Assembly (NCBI RefSeq): GCF_018135625.1
Contig: NZ_CP073078.1
Location: forward strand, 4,682,501 to 4,746,500
Direction of reading: 5' to 3'
DNA: 64,000 nt
Origin: Phenylobacterium montanum
Lineage (GTDB): Bacteria > Pseudomonadota > Alphaproteobacteria > Caulobacterales > Caulobacteraceae
Shown: positions 52,333 through 62,264 of the stretch, in pieces
Layout of the letters: each line of letters opens with the position of its first letter
How positions within the stretch are numbered: position 1 is the first letter of the stretch
Program-made: the position numbers and the translations under genes
Notes under the pieces: generated by a model
What the model saw: the letters and a program-made list of their open reading frames with translations, nothing else
Database searches by the model: none
Told to the model about the DNA's origin: nothing

Positions 52333-53643
52333 TCAAGCCCCTCCGCTCATCAGCGCGGTCATGCGGCGATAGAGGTCGCCGGCGCGGTAGGGCCGGGGCA
52401 GCGCGGGCAGGCCCTCCTGCTCGGCGGCCTCCGAGACCGCGCGGTTATCGCAGGTCAGGAGCACCGGCAGTCCAGGATGGGCGGCGCGCACCTCCCGCGC
52501 CAGCTCCAGCCCGCCCGTGCCGCCGCCGAGGGCCGCGCCGCACAGCACCAGATCGATGCGCTCGCCCTGGCCGATCATGTCCAGCACGGCCGGCGCGCGA
52601 TAGGCGACGCGAACCCCGAAGCCGAGGCTCTCCAGCATGGAGGCGGTGATCTCGGCCAGGTCGGCGTCGTCCTCGGCCACCAGCACCACCTCGGCCTGGG
52701 TGCGGGCGGGGGGCGGATCGGCGGCGATGGCGCGCGCTGCCGGCAGATAGATGCGGAAGGTCGCCCCGCCGCCCGGGGTCTCGGCCACGTCCACCGCGCC
52801 CTTGGACTGGTGGGCGAAGCCGAGCACCTGGCTGAGGCCCAGCCCGCTGCCGACGCCGGCGGCCTTGGTGGTGAAGAACGGGTCGAACACCCGGGGCAGG
52901 ATGTCGGGCGGGATGCCTGGGCCGCTGTCGGCGACCTCGATCACCAGATAGTCGCCGTCGAGCTCAAGGCGGTCGTCGCGCAGGGTCTGGTTGCGGGCGG
53001 CGATCTTCAGGCGGCCCGCGCCGCCCATGGCGTCGCCGGCGTTGATGGCGAGGTTCAGCAGGGCCAACTCCAGCTCCCCCGCGTCGACCCGCACGCTCCA
53101 GAGGCCGGCGGGGACCTCGGTGACGACCTCGATCTCGCCGCGCAGCGAGCCGCTGAGGAGGGCGATCAATTCGACGAGGCCCTTGCTCGGGTCGAACAGC
53201 TCGGCCCGCACCAGTTGGCGGCCGGAGAAGGTCAGCAACTGGCGGGTCAGCTTGACCGCGCGGCGGGCCGCCTCGCTGGCGCGGTCCAGTTTGCGGGTCA
53301 GGGACGCATCGGCGGTGTGCTCGCGGCGCACCAGCTCCAGATTGCCGACGATAGCGGTCAAAAGGTTGCTGAAGTGGTGCGCGACGCCGCTGGCCAGGCG
53401 CCCGACCGCCTGGTGCCGCTGGGCCTGCCACAGGGCCTCCTCGGCGCGGCGGCGCTCACGCCGCTCGTCGGCGAGGGCGGCCTCGAGGGCGGCCAGCCGC
53501 TGGTGAGCCAGGGCGAGCGCCTCGGCATAGGGGGCTTCCGGACCGTCGGCCAAGCCGCCGGCCGGATCGGCGCTGCTCAGGCGCGGGTCCGGAGTATCGC
53601 AATCAACGTCCAAGTCGCGCCCCTTCAGGGGTTCGTCGTTCAT
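52333..53643 (-). CDS. Soluble histidine kinase with C-terminal degenerate receiver
   Basis: 436 residues, no membrane segment. A coiled coil (about 50-75) leads to the H-box VGRLASGVAHHFSNLLTAIVGNLELV. N box NLAINAGDAM, G1 EVADSGPGIPP, F box FDPFFTTK and G2 GSGLGLSQV are intact. The receiver (from VVLVAEDDADLAEI, about residue 320) has Gly where the phosphoacceptor Asp should be (DLVLCGAALGGGTGGLEL) and Arg instead of the conserved Lys (ALPRPYRAGDL). Input signal unknown. Confidence 0.87.
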   Translation of the reverse strand: MNDEPLKGRDLDVDCDTPDPRLSSADPAGGLADGPEAPYAEALALAHQRLAALEAALADERRERRRAEEALWQAQRHQAVGRLASGVAHHFSNLLTAIVGNLELVRREHTADASLTRKLDRASEAARRAVKLTRQLLTFSGRQLVRAELFDPSKGLVELIALLSGSLRGEIEVVTEVPAGLWSVRVDAGELELALLNLAINAGDAMGGAGRLKIAARNQTLRDDRLELDGDYLVIEVADSGPGIPPDILPRVFDPFFTTKAAGVGSGLGLSQVLGFAHQSKGAVDVAETPGGGATFRIYLPAARAIAADPPPARTQAEVVLVAEDDADLAEITASMLESLGFGVRVAYRAPAVLDMIGQGERIDLVLCGAALGGGTGGLELAREVRAAHPGLPVLLTCDNRAVSEAAEQEGLPALPRPYRAGDLYRRMTALMSGGA

Positions 53644-53830
53644 CCGCCACCAAGAGCACTAAAAAGCCTGGCGCCGCGCGCCGATTCACCGGGGCCGCGA
53701 AGTCCGCGCCTCTCCCCGGGGCGCTATGATCACGGCCAAGCTGATAGTGCACAAGAAAGCTTGGCCGTCGCCTGCGCGATTCCGCGCAGGGGGCGCCTGG
53801 GCGGTGGATAACCTGTGGCTGAAATGCAGA

Positions 53831-53862
53831 ACGGCCGGAACCGCGATGGCGATTCCGGCCGT
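53831..53862 (-). terminator. Hairpin after the thiolase gene
   Basis: Perfect 10-base arms ACGGCCGGAA / TTCCGGCCGT with a 12-base loop, just past the thiolase stop. On the minus strand it is followed by TCTGCATTT, so the T-run is weak. Confidence 0.45.
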
Positions 53863-53883
53863 AAGGTCAGCAGTTTGACGATA

Positions 53884-55071
53884 TCAGAGGACTTCGAACA
53901 GGCCGGCAGCACCCATGCCGCCGCCGATGCACATGGTCACCACGGCGTGCTTGGCGCCGCGGCGCCGGCCTTCCATCAGCACGTGGCCGGTGCAGCGGGC
54001 GCCGGTCATGCCATAGGGGTGGCCGATCGAGATCGAGCCGCCGTTGACGTTGTACTTGGCCGGATCGATGCCCAGCTTGTCGCGGCTGTAGAGGCATTGC
54101 GAGGCGAAGGCTTCGTTCAGCTCCCACAGGTCGATGTCGTCGACCTTCAGGCCGTGGCGCTCCAGAAGGCGCGGCACGGCGAACACCGGGCCGATGCCCA
54201 TCTCGTCGGGCGCGCAGCCGGCGACGGCGAAGCCCTTGAACAGGCCGAGCGGCTTCAGGCCGCGCTTCTCGGCCTCCTTGGCCTCCATCAGCACCACGGC
54301 GGCGGCGCCGTCCGAGAGCTGCGAGGCGTTGCCGGCGGTCACATAGTTGCCGGGGCCACGCACCGGGTTAAGGCTCTGCAGGCCTTCCAGGGTGGTGTCG
54401 GGGCGGTTGCACTCGTCGCGGTCGACCACATAGTCGACGATGCTCTCCTGGCCGGTGGCCTTGTCGACCTTCTTCATCTTGGTCGCCAGGGGAACGATCT
54501 CGTCCTTGTACAGGCCGGCCTGCTGGCTGGCGGCCATGCGGCGCTGGGATTCCAGGGCGTATTCGTCCTGGGCCTCGCGGCTGACCTTGTAGCGCTCGGC
54601 GACGATGTCGGCGGTCTCGATCATCGCCATCCACAGGTCCGGGCGGATCTGCATCAGCTTCTCTTCGGTGAAGCGATAGGTGTTCATGTGCCCGCCCATC
54701 TGCACCAGCGAGATCGACTCGACCCCGCCGCCGATGGCCACCGTGGCGCCTTCGTTCTTGATGTAGTGCGAGGCGGTGGCGATGGCCTGCAGGCCTGAGG
54801 AGCAGAAGCGGTTGATGGTGGTGCCCGAAGTGGTCACCGGGCAGCCGGCCCAGATGGCGGCGTTGCGGGCGACGTTGTGGCCGGTGGCGCCCTCCGGCTG
54901 GGCCGCGCCCAGCACCACGTCCTCGACCTCGGCGGCGTCGATGCCGGCGCGGGCGATGGCGTGCTGGATGGCGTGGCCGGCCATGGTCGCGCCGTGGGTG
55001 TTGTTGAATCCGCCGCGGATGGACTTGGCCATGCCGGTGCGGGCGTAGGAGACGACGACGACATCGCGCAT
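53884..55071 (-). CDS. Acetyl-CoA C-acyltransferase (thiolase)
   Basis: 395 residues. Nucleophilic Cys in [12 protein letters not shown] (about 90), His in [17 protein letters not shown] and the second Cys in [17 protein letters not shown]: a complete thiolase active site. Starts [16 protein letters not shown] at 55071 with GAAGGGA upstream. Likely beta-oxidation (degradative) thiolase by length and context. It stands alone between a histidine kinase gene and the DUF3830 gene. Confidence 0.94.
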   Translation of the reverse strand: MRDVVVVSYARTGMAKSIRGGFNNTHGATMAGHAIQHAIARAGIDAAEVEDVVLGAAQPEGATGHNVARNAAIWAGCPVTTSGTTINRFCSSGLQAIATASHYIKNEGATVAIGGGVESISLVQMGGHMNTYRFTEEKLMQIRPDLWMAMIETADIVAERYKVSREAQDEYALESQRRMAASQQAGLYKDEIVPLATKMKKVDKATGQESIVDYVVDRDECNRPDTTLEGLQSLNPVRGPGNYVTAGNASQLSDGAAAVVLMEAKEAEKRGLKPLGLFKGFAVAGCAPDEMGIGPVFAVPRLLERHGLKVDDIDLWELNEAFASQCLYSRDKLGIDPAKYNVNGGSISIGHPYGMTGARCTGHVLMEGRRRGAKHAVVTMCIGGGMGAAGLFEVL

Positions 55072-55211
55072 GCGCAGGTTTCCCTTCACGTCAAACAGTA
55101 GTTTGAATTTCGGCCGGCACCCTAGGGGACCGTTACGGAAAGCGCTAGTGCGGCGCAGCATGATAACGCTGGCAGGGTGACAGCCGGCGGAACTCCAGCG
55201 AGATTGGCCTT

Positions 55212-55628
55212 GTGAGCAATCTGATCATCACCATCGGCGACGAGCGCTTCCCGGCCCGCTTCGAGCATCAGGCCGCGCCGCTGACCTGCGCGCGCTTCCA
55301 GAGCCTGCTGCCATTCCAGGACCGCATCATCCATGTGCGCTGGAGCGGCGAGGCGTGCTGGATCCCGATGGGCGAGCGCGACCTGGGGCTGGGGCCTGAG
55401 AACGCCACCAGCTATCCGGCGCCGGGCCAGGTGGTGCTCTATCCGGGCGGGATCAGCGAGACCGAGATCCTGATCGCCTACGGCCCGACCCGCTTCGCCA
55501 GCAAGGCAGGGCAGCTGGCCGGCAATCACTTCGGCACGATCATCGAAGGGCTGGACCGGCTGGCCGCCCTCGGCCGCGCGATCCTCTGGGAAGGCGCAAG
55601 GCCGATCAGGTTCGAAGCCGCCGCTTGA
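55212..55628 (+). CDS. DUF3830 family protein
   Basis: 138 residues, cyclophilin-like beta fold by pattern ([78 protein letters not shown]). The family is often found next to amidohydrolases, as here: the next gene begins 55 bases later. GTG start. Biochemical role unknown. Confidence 0.8.
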   Translation: MSNLIITIGDERFPARFEHQAAPLTCARFQSLLPFQDRIIHVRWSGEACWIPMGERDLGLGPENATSYPAPGQVVLYPGGISETEILIAYGPTRFASKAGQLAGNHFGTIIEGLDRLAALGRAILWEGARPIRFEAAA

Positions 55629-55656
55629 CGCCCGCGGAAACCGCGCGCCTGATATT

Positions 55657-55673
55657 GGTAATCAACGATCAGG
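55657..55673. promoter_or_regulatory. Operator-like site ATC-AAC-GAT
   Basis: GGTAATCAACGATCAGG, 10 bases before the amidohydrolase ATG, sharing ATCAACGAT with the site at 49558-49573. The palindromic ATC-N3-GAT could bind a TetR-type dimer such as the product at 58989-59627. Confidence 0.4.
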
Positions 55674-55683
55674 GAAACGCGTC

Positions 55684-57417
55684 ATGGACCAGGCCTGGGA
55701 CCTCGTCATCCGGGGCGGAGAGGTGTTCGACGGCTCGGGCGAGCCCGGGCGCGCCGCCGATGTCGCGGTCAAGGACGGCCGCATCGCCGCCGTCGGCCAG
55801 GTCAAGGGCAAGGGGCGCGAGGAGATTGACGCCAAGGGCCTGATCGTCACCCCCGGCTTCGTCGACGTGCACACCCACTATGACGGCCAGGCGACCTGGG
55901 ACACCCACATGCAGCCCTCGTCCTGGCATGGGGTGACCACGGTGGTGATGGGCAATTGCGGGGTCGGCTTCGCCCCCTGCAAGCCCGAGGACCACGACCG
56001 GCTGGTGCGGCTGATGGAGGGGGTCGAGGACATTCCCTTCCCGGTGCTCAGCCAGGGCCTGCCCTGGAACTGGCAGAGCTATCCTGACTATCTGGACGCC
56101 CTGTCGGCGCGCAAGTTCGACGTCGACATCGGCTCGCAGCTGCCGCACGCGGCTTTGCGCGTGCATGTGATGGGCCAGCGCGGCGCCGACCGCGAGCCGG
56201 CCACCGAGGCCGACATCGCCGCCATGGCCGCCATCGCCCGGCGTGCGGCCGAGGCCGGCGCCCTGGGCTTTTCCACCTCGCGCACGCTGAACCACCGCAC
56301 CAGCGACGGCCAGCCGACCCCGACCCTGACCGCCGGCGAGGACGAGCTGACCGGTATCGCCCTCGGCCTCAAGGCCGCCGGCAAGGGGGTCCTGCAGGTG
56401 GTCTCCGATTTCAGCGACCCTGAAGCCGAGTTCGCCATGCTGCGGCGGATCGTGCAGGCGTCGGGCCGACCCCTGTCCTTCAGCCTGCTGCAAAGCCCGC
56501 TGGCGCCCCAGAGCTACAAGGCCATGCTGGCCTGGCTGGACGAAGCGGTGGCGGCCGGCCTGCCGATGAAGGCTCAGGTGGCGCCGCGGGCGGTGGGCGT
56601 CTTGCTCGGCTTCGAGCTGACCCTCAACCCCTTCAGCTTCCATCCGACCTATCAGGCCCTGGCCAAGGCGCCGCTGGCCGAGCGGATCGCGCGCCTGTCC
56701 GACCCCGAAGTTCGCGCCCAGCTGCTGTCCGAAGACCCTGACCGGCCGATCCGCAACCTGATCGGAAATTGGGACCGCATGCATCTGATGGACCCCGACC
56801 GGCCCGACTACGAGCCGACCAGCGAGCAGACCATCGGCGCCCAGGCCCGGGCGCGGGGTGTCTCGCCCGAAGCGGTCGCCCTGGACCACGTGCTCAGCCA
56901 TGGCGGGCGGGCGATGATCTATGTGCCGTTCCTCAACTATGCCGAGGACAGCCTGGACCCGGCCTACGCCATGCTGACCCACGCCCATACGGTGCCGGGC
57001 CTGTCGGACGGCGGGGCGCATGTGGGCATGATCTGCGACGGCAGCTTCCCGACCTCGCTGCTCACCCATTGGACTCGGGATCGCACCCGGGGCGCCAAGC
57101 TGCCGCTGGAGCAGGCCGTGCGGATGCAGACGGCGGATACGGCGGCGATCGTCGGCCTGATGGACCGCGGCCGCATCGCGCCCGGCCTGCGCGCCGACCT
57201 GAACGTCATCGACTACGGGCGGCTGTCCCTGCGCTCGCCCGAGGTGGCCTACGACCTGCCGGCGGGCGGCCGGCGGCTGATCCAGCGGGCCGAGGGCTAT
57301 GTGGCGACGATCGTCGCCGGCGAGGTCACCTATCGGGGCGGCGAGCCCACCGGCGCCCTGCCGGGCAGGCTGCTCCGAGGGGCTCAGGCCGCGCCGGCGG
57401 CTATGGCGGCGGAATAG
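55684..57417 (+). CDS. Amidohydrolase, N-acyl-D-amino-acid deacylase type
   Basis: 577 residues. An N-terminal beta sandwich strand ([33 protein letters not shown]) is followed by the metal motif HTHYDGQ and [10 protein letters not shown], the D-aminoacylase hallmark. Late SDGGAHVGM holds the catalytic Asp. Length matches the family. Preceded by DUF3830 and followed 11 bases later by a TauD/TfdA-type dioxygenase gene, so the three probably form one catabolic unit. Substrate unknown; acts on amides or cyclic amides. Confidence 0.9.
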   Translation: MDQAWDLVIRGGEVFDGSGEPGRAADVAVKDGRIAAVGQVKGKGREEIDAKGLIVTPGFVDVHTHYDGQATWDTHMQPSSWHGVTTVVMGNCGVGFAPCKPEDHDRLVRLMEGVEDIPFPVLSQGLPWNWQSYPDYLDALSARKFDVDIGSQLPHAALRVHVMGQRGADREPATEADIAAMAAIARRAAEAGALGFSTSRTLNHRTSDGQPTPTLTAGEDELTGIALGLKAAGKGVLQVVSDFSDPEAEFAMLRRIVQASGRPLSFSLLQSPLAPQSYKAMLAWLDEAVAAGLPMKAQVAPRAVGVLLGFELTLNPFSFHPTYQALAKAPLAERIARLSDPEVRAQLLSEDPDRPIRNLIGNWDRMHLMDPDRPDYEPTSEQTIGAQARARGVSPEAVALDHVLSHGGRAMIYVPFLNYAEDSLDPAYAMLTHAHTVPGLSDGGAHVGMICDGSFPTSLLTHWTRDRTRGAKLPLEQAVRMQTADTAAIVGLMDRGRIAPGLRADLNVIDYGRLSLRSPEVAYDLPAGGRRLIQRAEGYVATIVAGEVTYRGGEPTGALPGRLLRGAQAAPAAMAAE

Positions 57418-57428
57418 GGGAGGCGGCC

Positions 57429-58457
57429 ATGACCGACGCGCCCCGCATCCTCGAGCCCCAATGCGAATGGACCGCCGAGACCGTCGGCGGCGAGGACGCC
57501 TGGACCGAGCATTTCACCCCGGCCGAGTTGCAGGAGATCGACGACGCCGTCCGCCACGCCCAGGACGTGACCAGCGACCTTTTGGACATCGGCGCCGAGG
57601 ACTTCCCCCTGCCGACCCTGGCGCCGCGGCTGAAGCGGATCGAGCACGATCTGATGAACGGCCGCGGCTTCGTGCGCCTGAGGGGCGTGGACCGCGGCCG
57701 CTACGACAACGACGCCATGTGCCTGATCTACTGGGGCATCGGGATGCACCTGGGCAAGCCCTGGGCGCAGAACCACCATGGACACCTCTTGGGCGACGTC
57801 ACCGACCAGGGCAAGAGCTGGGACGACCCCACCGTGCGCGGCAACGAGCTGGGCGGGATCAAGCTCGGCTACCACTGCGACGGTTCGGACCTGATCGGCT
57901 TGATGTGCCTTCGGAATGGGGTCTCAGGCGGGCTTTCCGCGGTCGCCAATTCGGTGGCCATCCACAACGCCCTGGTGCTCCAGCGCCCCGACCTGGCGGC
58001 CGAGCTCTACAAGCCCCAGCCTTACGATTTCCGCGGCGAGCAGAAGGCCGGCGGCAAGGCCTGGTACACGGTTCCGGTGTTCACCGAATGGGGCGGGCGG
58101 CTGTTCGTACGGGTGATCACCGCCTACATCCTGGCCTCGCAGAAGCACGCGGACGCCCCGCGCCTGACCGACGCCGCCCGCGAGGGCCTGGCCTGGATCG
58201 ACGAGGCGGCCGAGAGCGGACGGTATTCGGTGATGATGGCCTTCGAGCCCGGCGACATGCAGTTCGTCAACAACTACCACGTGCTGCACGGGCGCACGGC
58301 CTATCTCGACGACCGCCCCAGCGGCCGGGTGCGGCACCTGAAGCGCCTGTGGCTGGAAACCGACGTCCTTGCCGACCGCCCACCCTGGTTCCGCCGCAAC
58401 ACCGGCGGCCACTGGGACGAACGCCGGGTGATCAGCCGGCTCGACGCGGTGGGGTGA
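57429..58457 (+). CDS. TauD/TfdA-like Fe(II)/2-oxoglutarate dioxygenase
   Basis: 342 residues. Fe ligands are in GYHCDGSDLIGLMCLR (HxD) and VNNYHVLHGRTAYLD (distal His), followed by RVRHLKRLWLE (2-oxoglutarate-binding Arg). NSVAIHNALVLQ and KPQPYDFRGEQ also fit. Starts at ATG 57429, with GAGGCGG upstream. It is in an operon with the amidohydrolase upstream. Likely hydroxylates or desulfonates/cleaves a small organic acid or an amide product. Substrate unknown. Confidence 0.88.
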   Translation: MTDAPRILEPQCEWTAETVGGEDAWTEHFTPAELQEIDDAVRHAQDVTSDLLDIGAEDFPLPTLAPRLKRIEHDLMNGRGFVRLRGVDRGRYDNDAMCLIYWGIGMHLGKPWAQNHHGHLLGDVTDQGKSWDDPTVRGNELGGIKLGYHCDGSDLIGLMCLRNGVSGGLSAVANSVAIHNALVLQRPDLAAELYKPQPYDFRGEQKAGGKAWYTVPVFTEWGGRLFVRVITAYILASQKHADAPRLTDAAREGLAWIDEAAESGRYSVMMAFEPGDMQFVNNYHVLHGRTAYLDDRPSGRVRHLKRLWLETDVLADRPPWFRRNTGGHWDERRVISRLDAVG

Positions 58458-58460
58458 TCA

Positions 58461-58505
58461 TTCTTCCCCTCCCCGCTACGCTTCGCTTCGCAAGGGAGGA
58501 GAAAA
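58461..58505. repeat. Short hairpin resembling the outer arms of family C
   Basis: TTCTTCCCCTCCC and GGGAGGAGAA form an imperfect stem with CGCTTCGCTTCGC-type loop sequence. It lies between convergent genes. Low certainty as a true family member. Confidence 0.35.
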
Positions 58506-58506
58506 A

Positions 58507-58941
58507 CTACTCCCCGAACCCTTCGCCCGCCTCGCGCGGCGCCATGCGGATCAGCCGTGAGTCCTCGACCGCCGCCTGACGGTGCTTGACGTGCTCGCGA
58601 TAGCCCGGGTCGGTGACCATGGCCAGGAAGGCGCCCGCGTTCGGATAGGCGGCGATGAAAGCGAGGTCCCAGCGCTCGTCGGCGGGACCGGTGACGACCG
58701 TCTCTGGCTTGCCGACCCAGACCTGATGGCCGCCGACGCGGCTGAACACCTCGGCGCTGGTGCGGCCGTATTCGCGGTAGGCGTCCAGGCCGCTCATGCC
58801 CTTGCCGTGGTTGGGATGGCCCTCCGGGTACTGAGCCAGCTTGTTCAGCCGGATCAGGTTCAGCATGTGGATCGGCTGGTCGCGCGGCAGGGCCTTGAAC
58901 GCGTCGAACTGTTCGCGCAGCGGGTCTATGGATCCGGCCAT
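58507..58941 (-). CDS. DUF1330 family protein
   Basis: 144 residues. HMLNLIRLNKLAQYPEGHP and DLAFIAAYPNAGAFLAMVTDPGYREHVKHRQAAVEDSRLIRM are the dimeric alpha/beta-barrel pattern of DUF1330. Cytoplasmic, function unknown; such proteins often accompany catabolic clusters. GGGAGCC lies upstream of the ATG at 58941. A TetR gene lies just upstream in the same direction. Confidence 0.88.
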   Translation of the reverse strand: MAGSIDPLREQFDAFKALPRDQPIHMLNLIRLNKLAQYPEGHPNHGKGMSGLDAYREYGRTSAEVFSRVGGHQVWVGKPETVVTGPADERWDLAFIAAYPNAGAFLAMVTDPGYREHVKHRQAAVEDSRLIRMAPREAGEGFGE

Positions 58942-58988
58942 CTTGGGGCTCCCTCGTTCTTGTTGAGGCGAGCCTAGCGCGCCGCCCC

Positions 58989-59627
58989 CTATTCCGGCCA
59001 GAGGTCCTGGGGCGGGCCCTTGCGGTTCAGGATGTGGGTGGCGCGCTTGATCACCGCCAAGAGGTGCTCGATCCGGGTATCCCGGTCATAGGTCAGCTCG
59101 GCCCGGGCCAGGCCCTCCAGCATGAAGCGGGCGAGGTCGCGGCTGGCCTGAAAGCGGGCGCCGGCGCCGGTGGAGATCATCCGGGCGAAGGGTTCGCCCA
59201 CCTGGGCGTGGTCGAATTCGGACTGGGCCGCGGCGATGCGCTGGCGCACGTCCGCGTCCAGCCTGGCGGCGGCCTCCAGCTCGGCGAAGGCCTTGAACGG
59301 GGTGGACTGCAGGGCCGCCCAGTAGGAATCGATCGCTTGGTCGGCGACGTCTCCGCCCGGCGCGCCCTGGTCGGCGGCGGCGGACAACAGGGCCAGCCGC
59401 GCAGCCTGGATGTGGCCGACCGCCGCGTCGACCAGCGCCTCGCGGGTCGGGAAATGGTACAGCATCGCCCCGCGCGTCAGACCGGCCTCTTCGGCGATGC
59501 GGGGATTGGTCGCCGCCGCATAGCCGATCTCGGCGAACAGCTTCATGGCGCAGTCCAGGATCCGCGCGCGCGTGCGCTGGGATTTCGGCGTGTCCCGGGC
59601 CGGGGTTGGCGGGGCTGCGTCGGTCAT
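58989..59627 (-). CDS. TetR/AcrR family transcriptional regulator
   Basis: 212 residues. The HTH is KSQRTRARILDCAMKLFAEIGYAAATNPRIAEEAGLTRGAMLYHFPTREALVDAAVGHI, a full TetR_N signature. The C-terminal domain has AVIKRATHIL at its end. ATG 59627 gives the usual short leader; ATG 59663 would add 12 residues; neither has a good ribosome site. It may control the DUF1330/amidohydrolase/dioxygenase genes. Confidence 0.88.
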   Translation of the reverse strand: MTDAAPPTPARDTPKSQRTRARILDCAMKLFAEIGYAAATNPRIAEEAGLTRGAMLYHFPTREALVDAAVGHIQAARLALLSAAADQGAPGGDVADQAIDSYWAALQSTPFKAFAELEAAARLDADVRQRIAAAQSEFDHAQVGEPFARMISTGAGARFQASRDLARFMLEGLARAELTYDRDTRIEHLLAVIKRATHILNRKGPPQDLWPE

Positions 59628-59830
59628 GCGGTCGTAGGCTGGCGATGGCGGTCGATAGGGCATGGGCTCAGCCTAGGTAAGGAAGTCCCGGGCCCTGCGC
59701 CAGAGGCTTCGCACCCAAACTGAACGAGCTTCACTTACGGCTTCACGAAACCGACATGCAATCACTTTAACCGGCGGCGAATGGCCCTGCTCCCTTGGCG
59801 GTCCCTAGATCCTGCGAGGCTCGACGCCCG

Positions 59831-60652
59831 ATGAGCGCCGAATTCCCCGTCAAGCGCTTCCGCACCGTGTTCATATCCGATGTCCATCTGGGCACCCGCG
59901 GCTGCCAGGCGGAGCTGCTCCTGGACTTCATCCGTCATATGGAATGTCAGACCCTCTATCTGGTCGGCGACATTGTCGACGGCTGGAAGCTGAAGAGCGG
60001 CTGGCACTGGCCCCAGTCGCACAACGACGTGGTGCAGAAGATCCTGCGCATGGCGCGCAAGGGCTGCGAGGTGATCTACATCCCCGGCAACCACGACGAC
60101 GTGGCCCGCGATTATTGCGGGGTTCACCTGGGCGGGGTGGTGGTGACGCGGGACGCGGTGCACGAGGCGGCGGACGGCAAACGCTACCTCGTCCTGCACG
60201 GCGACGAGTTCGACGGGGTCACGCGGCACGCGCGCTGGCTCGCCTTCCTTGGGGATTGGGCCTACAGAACCGTCTTGGCGCTGAACACGGTCTTCAATAG
60301 GATTCGGCGCAGGATGGGGTTCGGCTATTGGAGCCTCTCCGCCTATCTGAAGGTCAAGGTGAAGAACGCGCTGCAATTCATTGAGAATTTCGAGGCCGCC
60401 GTCGCCGAAGAAGCCCGCCGCAGGGGGGTGGACGGGGTGATTTGCGGTCATATCCACAAGGCCGAAATGCGCTCCATCGACGGAATCGCCTACATCAACG
60501 ACGGCGATTGGGTGGAAAGCTGCACGGCCCTGGTCGAGCATTTCGACGGCCGGATGGAAATTCTCGAATGGTCCAAGCTGCGCTCCTGGTCGGTGATCGA
60601 CCGGTTGCGCGCGGTGAGCGGTGCGGAAATCGAGGAGCCCGCCGCCGCCTGA
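59831..60652 (+). CDS. Metallophosphoesterase, UDP-2,3-diacylglucosamine pyrophosphatase-like
   Basis: 273 residues. All metallophosphoesterase motifs are present: ISDVHLG (16-22), GDIVDGWK, GNHDD, LHGDEFD and GHIHKAE. The family is the LpxH-like branch used for lipid A synthesis, but the pairing with a GT4 glycosyltransferase gene, whose ATG overlaps its stop (TGATG), suggests a role in glycolipid or envelope synthesis. ATG 59831 is chosen; upstream extension is AT/GC-mixed non-coding DNA. Cytoplasmic, membrane-associated. Confidence 0.9.
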   Translation: MSAEFPVKRFRTVFISDVHLGTRGCQAELLLDFIRHMECQTLYLVGDIVDGWKLKSGWHWPQSHNDVVQKILRMARKGCEVIYIPGNHDDVARDYCGVHLGGVVVTRDAVHEAADGKRYLVLHGDEFDGVTRHARWLAFLGDWAYRTVLALNTVFNRIRRRMGFGYWSLSAYLKVKVKNALQFIENFEAAVAEEARRRGVDGVICGHIHKAEMRSIDGIAYINDGDWVESCTALVEHFDGRMEILEWSKLRSWSVIDRLRAVSGAEIEEPAAA

Positions 60653-61746
60653 TGCGTATCCTTTTGGCTACGGATGCCTGGGAGCCCCAGGTCAACGGCG
60701 TCGTCCGCACCCTGACGCGCGTCATCGCCGAGTGCCGGGCGATGGGTCACGAGGTCGAGGTGGTCTCGCCCGACCAGTTCAAGACCTTCCCCCTGCCGAC
60801 CTATCCCGAGATCAAGCTCGCGGTGGGGGCCTACGAGCCCGTGCAGGAGCGGTTCAAGTCGTGCGAGCCGGAGGCGATCCACATCGCCACCGAAGGGCCG
60901 ATCGGCCTGGCCGCGCGGCGGATCTGCGTCGACTGGAAGCTGCCCTTCACCACCAGCTACCACACCAAGTTCCCGGAATACGTCTCCGCCCGCCTGCCGC
61001 TGCCGCTGTCGGCCGGTTACGCCTACATGCGCTGGTTCCACGGGCCGTCGGGGCGGATCATGGTCGCCACCCCCTCGATGCAGGAGGAGCTGGCCAAGCA
61101 CGGTTTCAGGAACCTCTCGCCCTGGACCCGCGGGGTCGATACCGACCTGTTCCATCCGCGCCTGCCGGACGAGCCGGACGTCTATGCCGGCCTGGCTCGC
61201 CCCATCTGGCTGAACGTCGGCCGGGTGGCGGTAGAGAAGAACATCGAGGCCTTCCTCGCCACGGATCTGCCGGGCACCAAGGTGGTGGTCGGCGATGGTC
61301 CTCAGCGCGAGGAGCTGATCCTGAAATATCCGGAGGCGGTGTTCCCTGGGGCCAGGTTCGGCGAGGAGCTGGCGCACTATTTCTCGGGCGCGGACGTCTT
61401 CGTCTTCCCCTCCCTGACCGACACCTTCGGCCTGGTGATCCTGGAGGCCATGGCCACGGGCGCGCCGGTGGCGGCCTTCCCGGCGCCGGGGCCGATCGAC
61501 CTGATCCCGGGCTCCAACGCCGGCGCCCTGGCTTCCAGCCTGGACGAGGGCCTGCGCGAGGCGTGCCTCAAGTGCCTGGACCTGGACCGCAAGGTGGTGC
61601 GCGCCTTCGCCGAGCGCTTCTCCTGGCGCGCCTGCGCCGAGGAATTCGTGCGCAACCTGCAGCCCTATCCGGAGCCGGAAAAGACCCGCTTCTGGCGCCG
61701 GCTCAGGCGGCTGGCGCGGCTGAGGCGGCGGTCCGCGCAGGCCTGA
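60652..61746 (+). CDS. Glycosyltransferase family 4 protein
   Basis: 364 residues of GT-B fold. N-terminal ATDAWEPQVNGVVRTLTRVIAECRAMGHEVEVVSPD, HIATEGPIGLAARRIC and TTSYHTKFPEYV resemble alpha-mannosyltransferases acting on glycolipids. Nucleotide site LNVGRVAVEKNIEAFLA, and the E-x7-E-like FPSLTDTFGLVILEAMATGAPVAAF. It overlaps the phosphoesterase stop by one base. Basic C-terminus RRLRRLARLRRRSAQA for membrane contact. Confidence 0.92.
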   Translation: MRILLATDAWEPQVNGVVRTLTRVIAECRAMGHEVEVVSPDQFKTFPLPTYPEIKLAVGAYEPVQERFKSCEPEAIHIATEGPIGLAARRICVDWKLPFTTSYHTKFPEYVSARLPLPLSAGYAYMRWFHGPSGRIMVATPSMQEELAKHGFRNLSPWTRGVDTDLFHPRLPDEPDVYAGLARPIWLNVGRVAVEKNIEAFLATDLPGTKVVVGDGPQREELILKYPEAVFPGARFGEELAHYFSGADVFVFPSLTDTFGLVILEAMATGAPVAAFPAPGPIDLIPGSNAGALASSLDEGLREACLKCLDLDRKVVRAFAERFSWRACAEEFVRNLQPYPEPEKTRFWRRLRRLARLRRRSAQA

Positions 61747-61748
61747 GG

Positions 61749-62195
61749 TCAGCGCACACTGAACCCTCGCCGTTTGAGCGAACTCACGAACACCTGGACC
61801 AGCATCTCCTCCAGGTCCTCGGGTCCATAGGGTTTGTTCAGGGTCGGGATATGGGCGAAGCTGGGCGCCTGTCCGGCCCGGCCGTAGCCGGTGGAGAAGA
61901 TGAACGGCACGCCCCGCGCCTTCAGCCGTTCGGCCACCGGATAGACCTGCTCGCCGCCCAGGTTGATGTCCAGTACCGCGCCGTCCAGCGCCAGGCCTTC
62001 GTTACAGGCTATGGCCAGGCCCTTGTGCAGGTTGGAGGCCACCCCGACGATCTGGCAGCCGAAGGCGCCGAGCATGTCCTGGATTTCCAGGGCCGCCATC
62101 GGCTCGTCCTCGACCACCATCAGCCTAAGGCCCTGCAGGGCGAGGTTGTGCTCCATGATGCGCCACCCGTGATTGTGAAAGCCGGTCTTGCGCAT
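61749..62195 (-). CDS. Single-domain response regulator
   Basis: 148 residues. Receiver domain with acidic pair in VVEDEPMAALEI, phosphoacceptor Asp in GAVLDINLGGE, Thr/Ser in IFSTGYG and Lys in LNKPYGPEDL. No output domain. Such stand-alone receivers serve HWE-type kinases and general stress or phosphorelay. On the minus strand TATACT lies six bases before the ATG at 62195; ATG 62156 is an alternative start. Convergent with the glycosyltransferase gene. Confidence 0.9.
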   Translation of the reverse strand: MRKTGFHNHGWRIMEHNLALQGLRLMVVEDEPMAALEIQDMLGAFGCQIVGVASNLHKGLAIACNEGLALDGAVLDINLGGEQVYPVAERLKARGVPFIFSTGYGRAGQAPSFAHIPTLNKPYGPEDLEEMLVQVFVSSLKRRGFSVR

Positions 62196-62264
62196 CTGTC
62201 AGTATACGCCTGGTGCGGGCGCGAGCGGGGCTGTTTCCGGATCACTTTCTGGTGCGGGCGGCGG

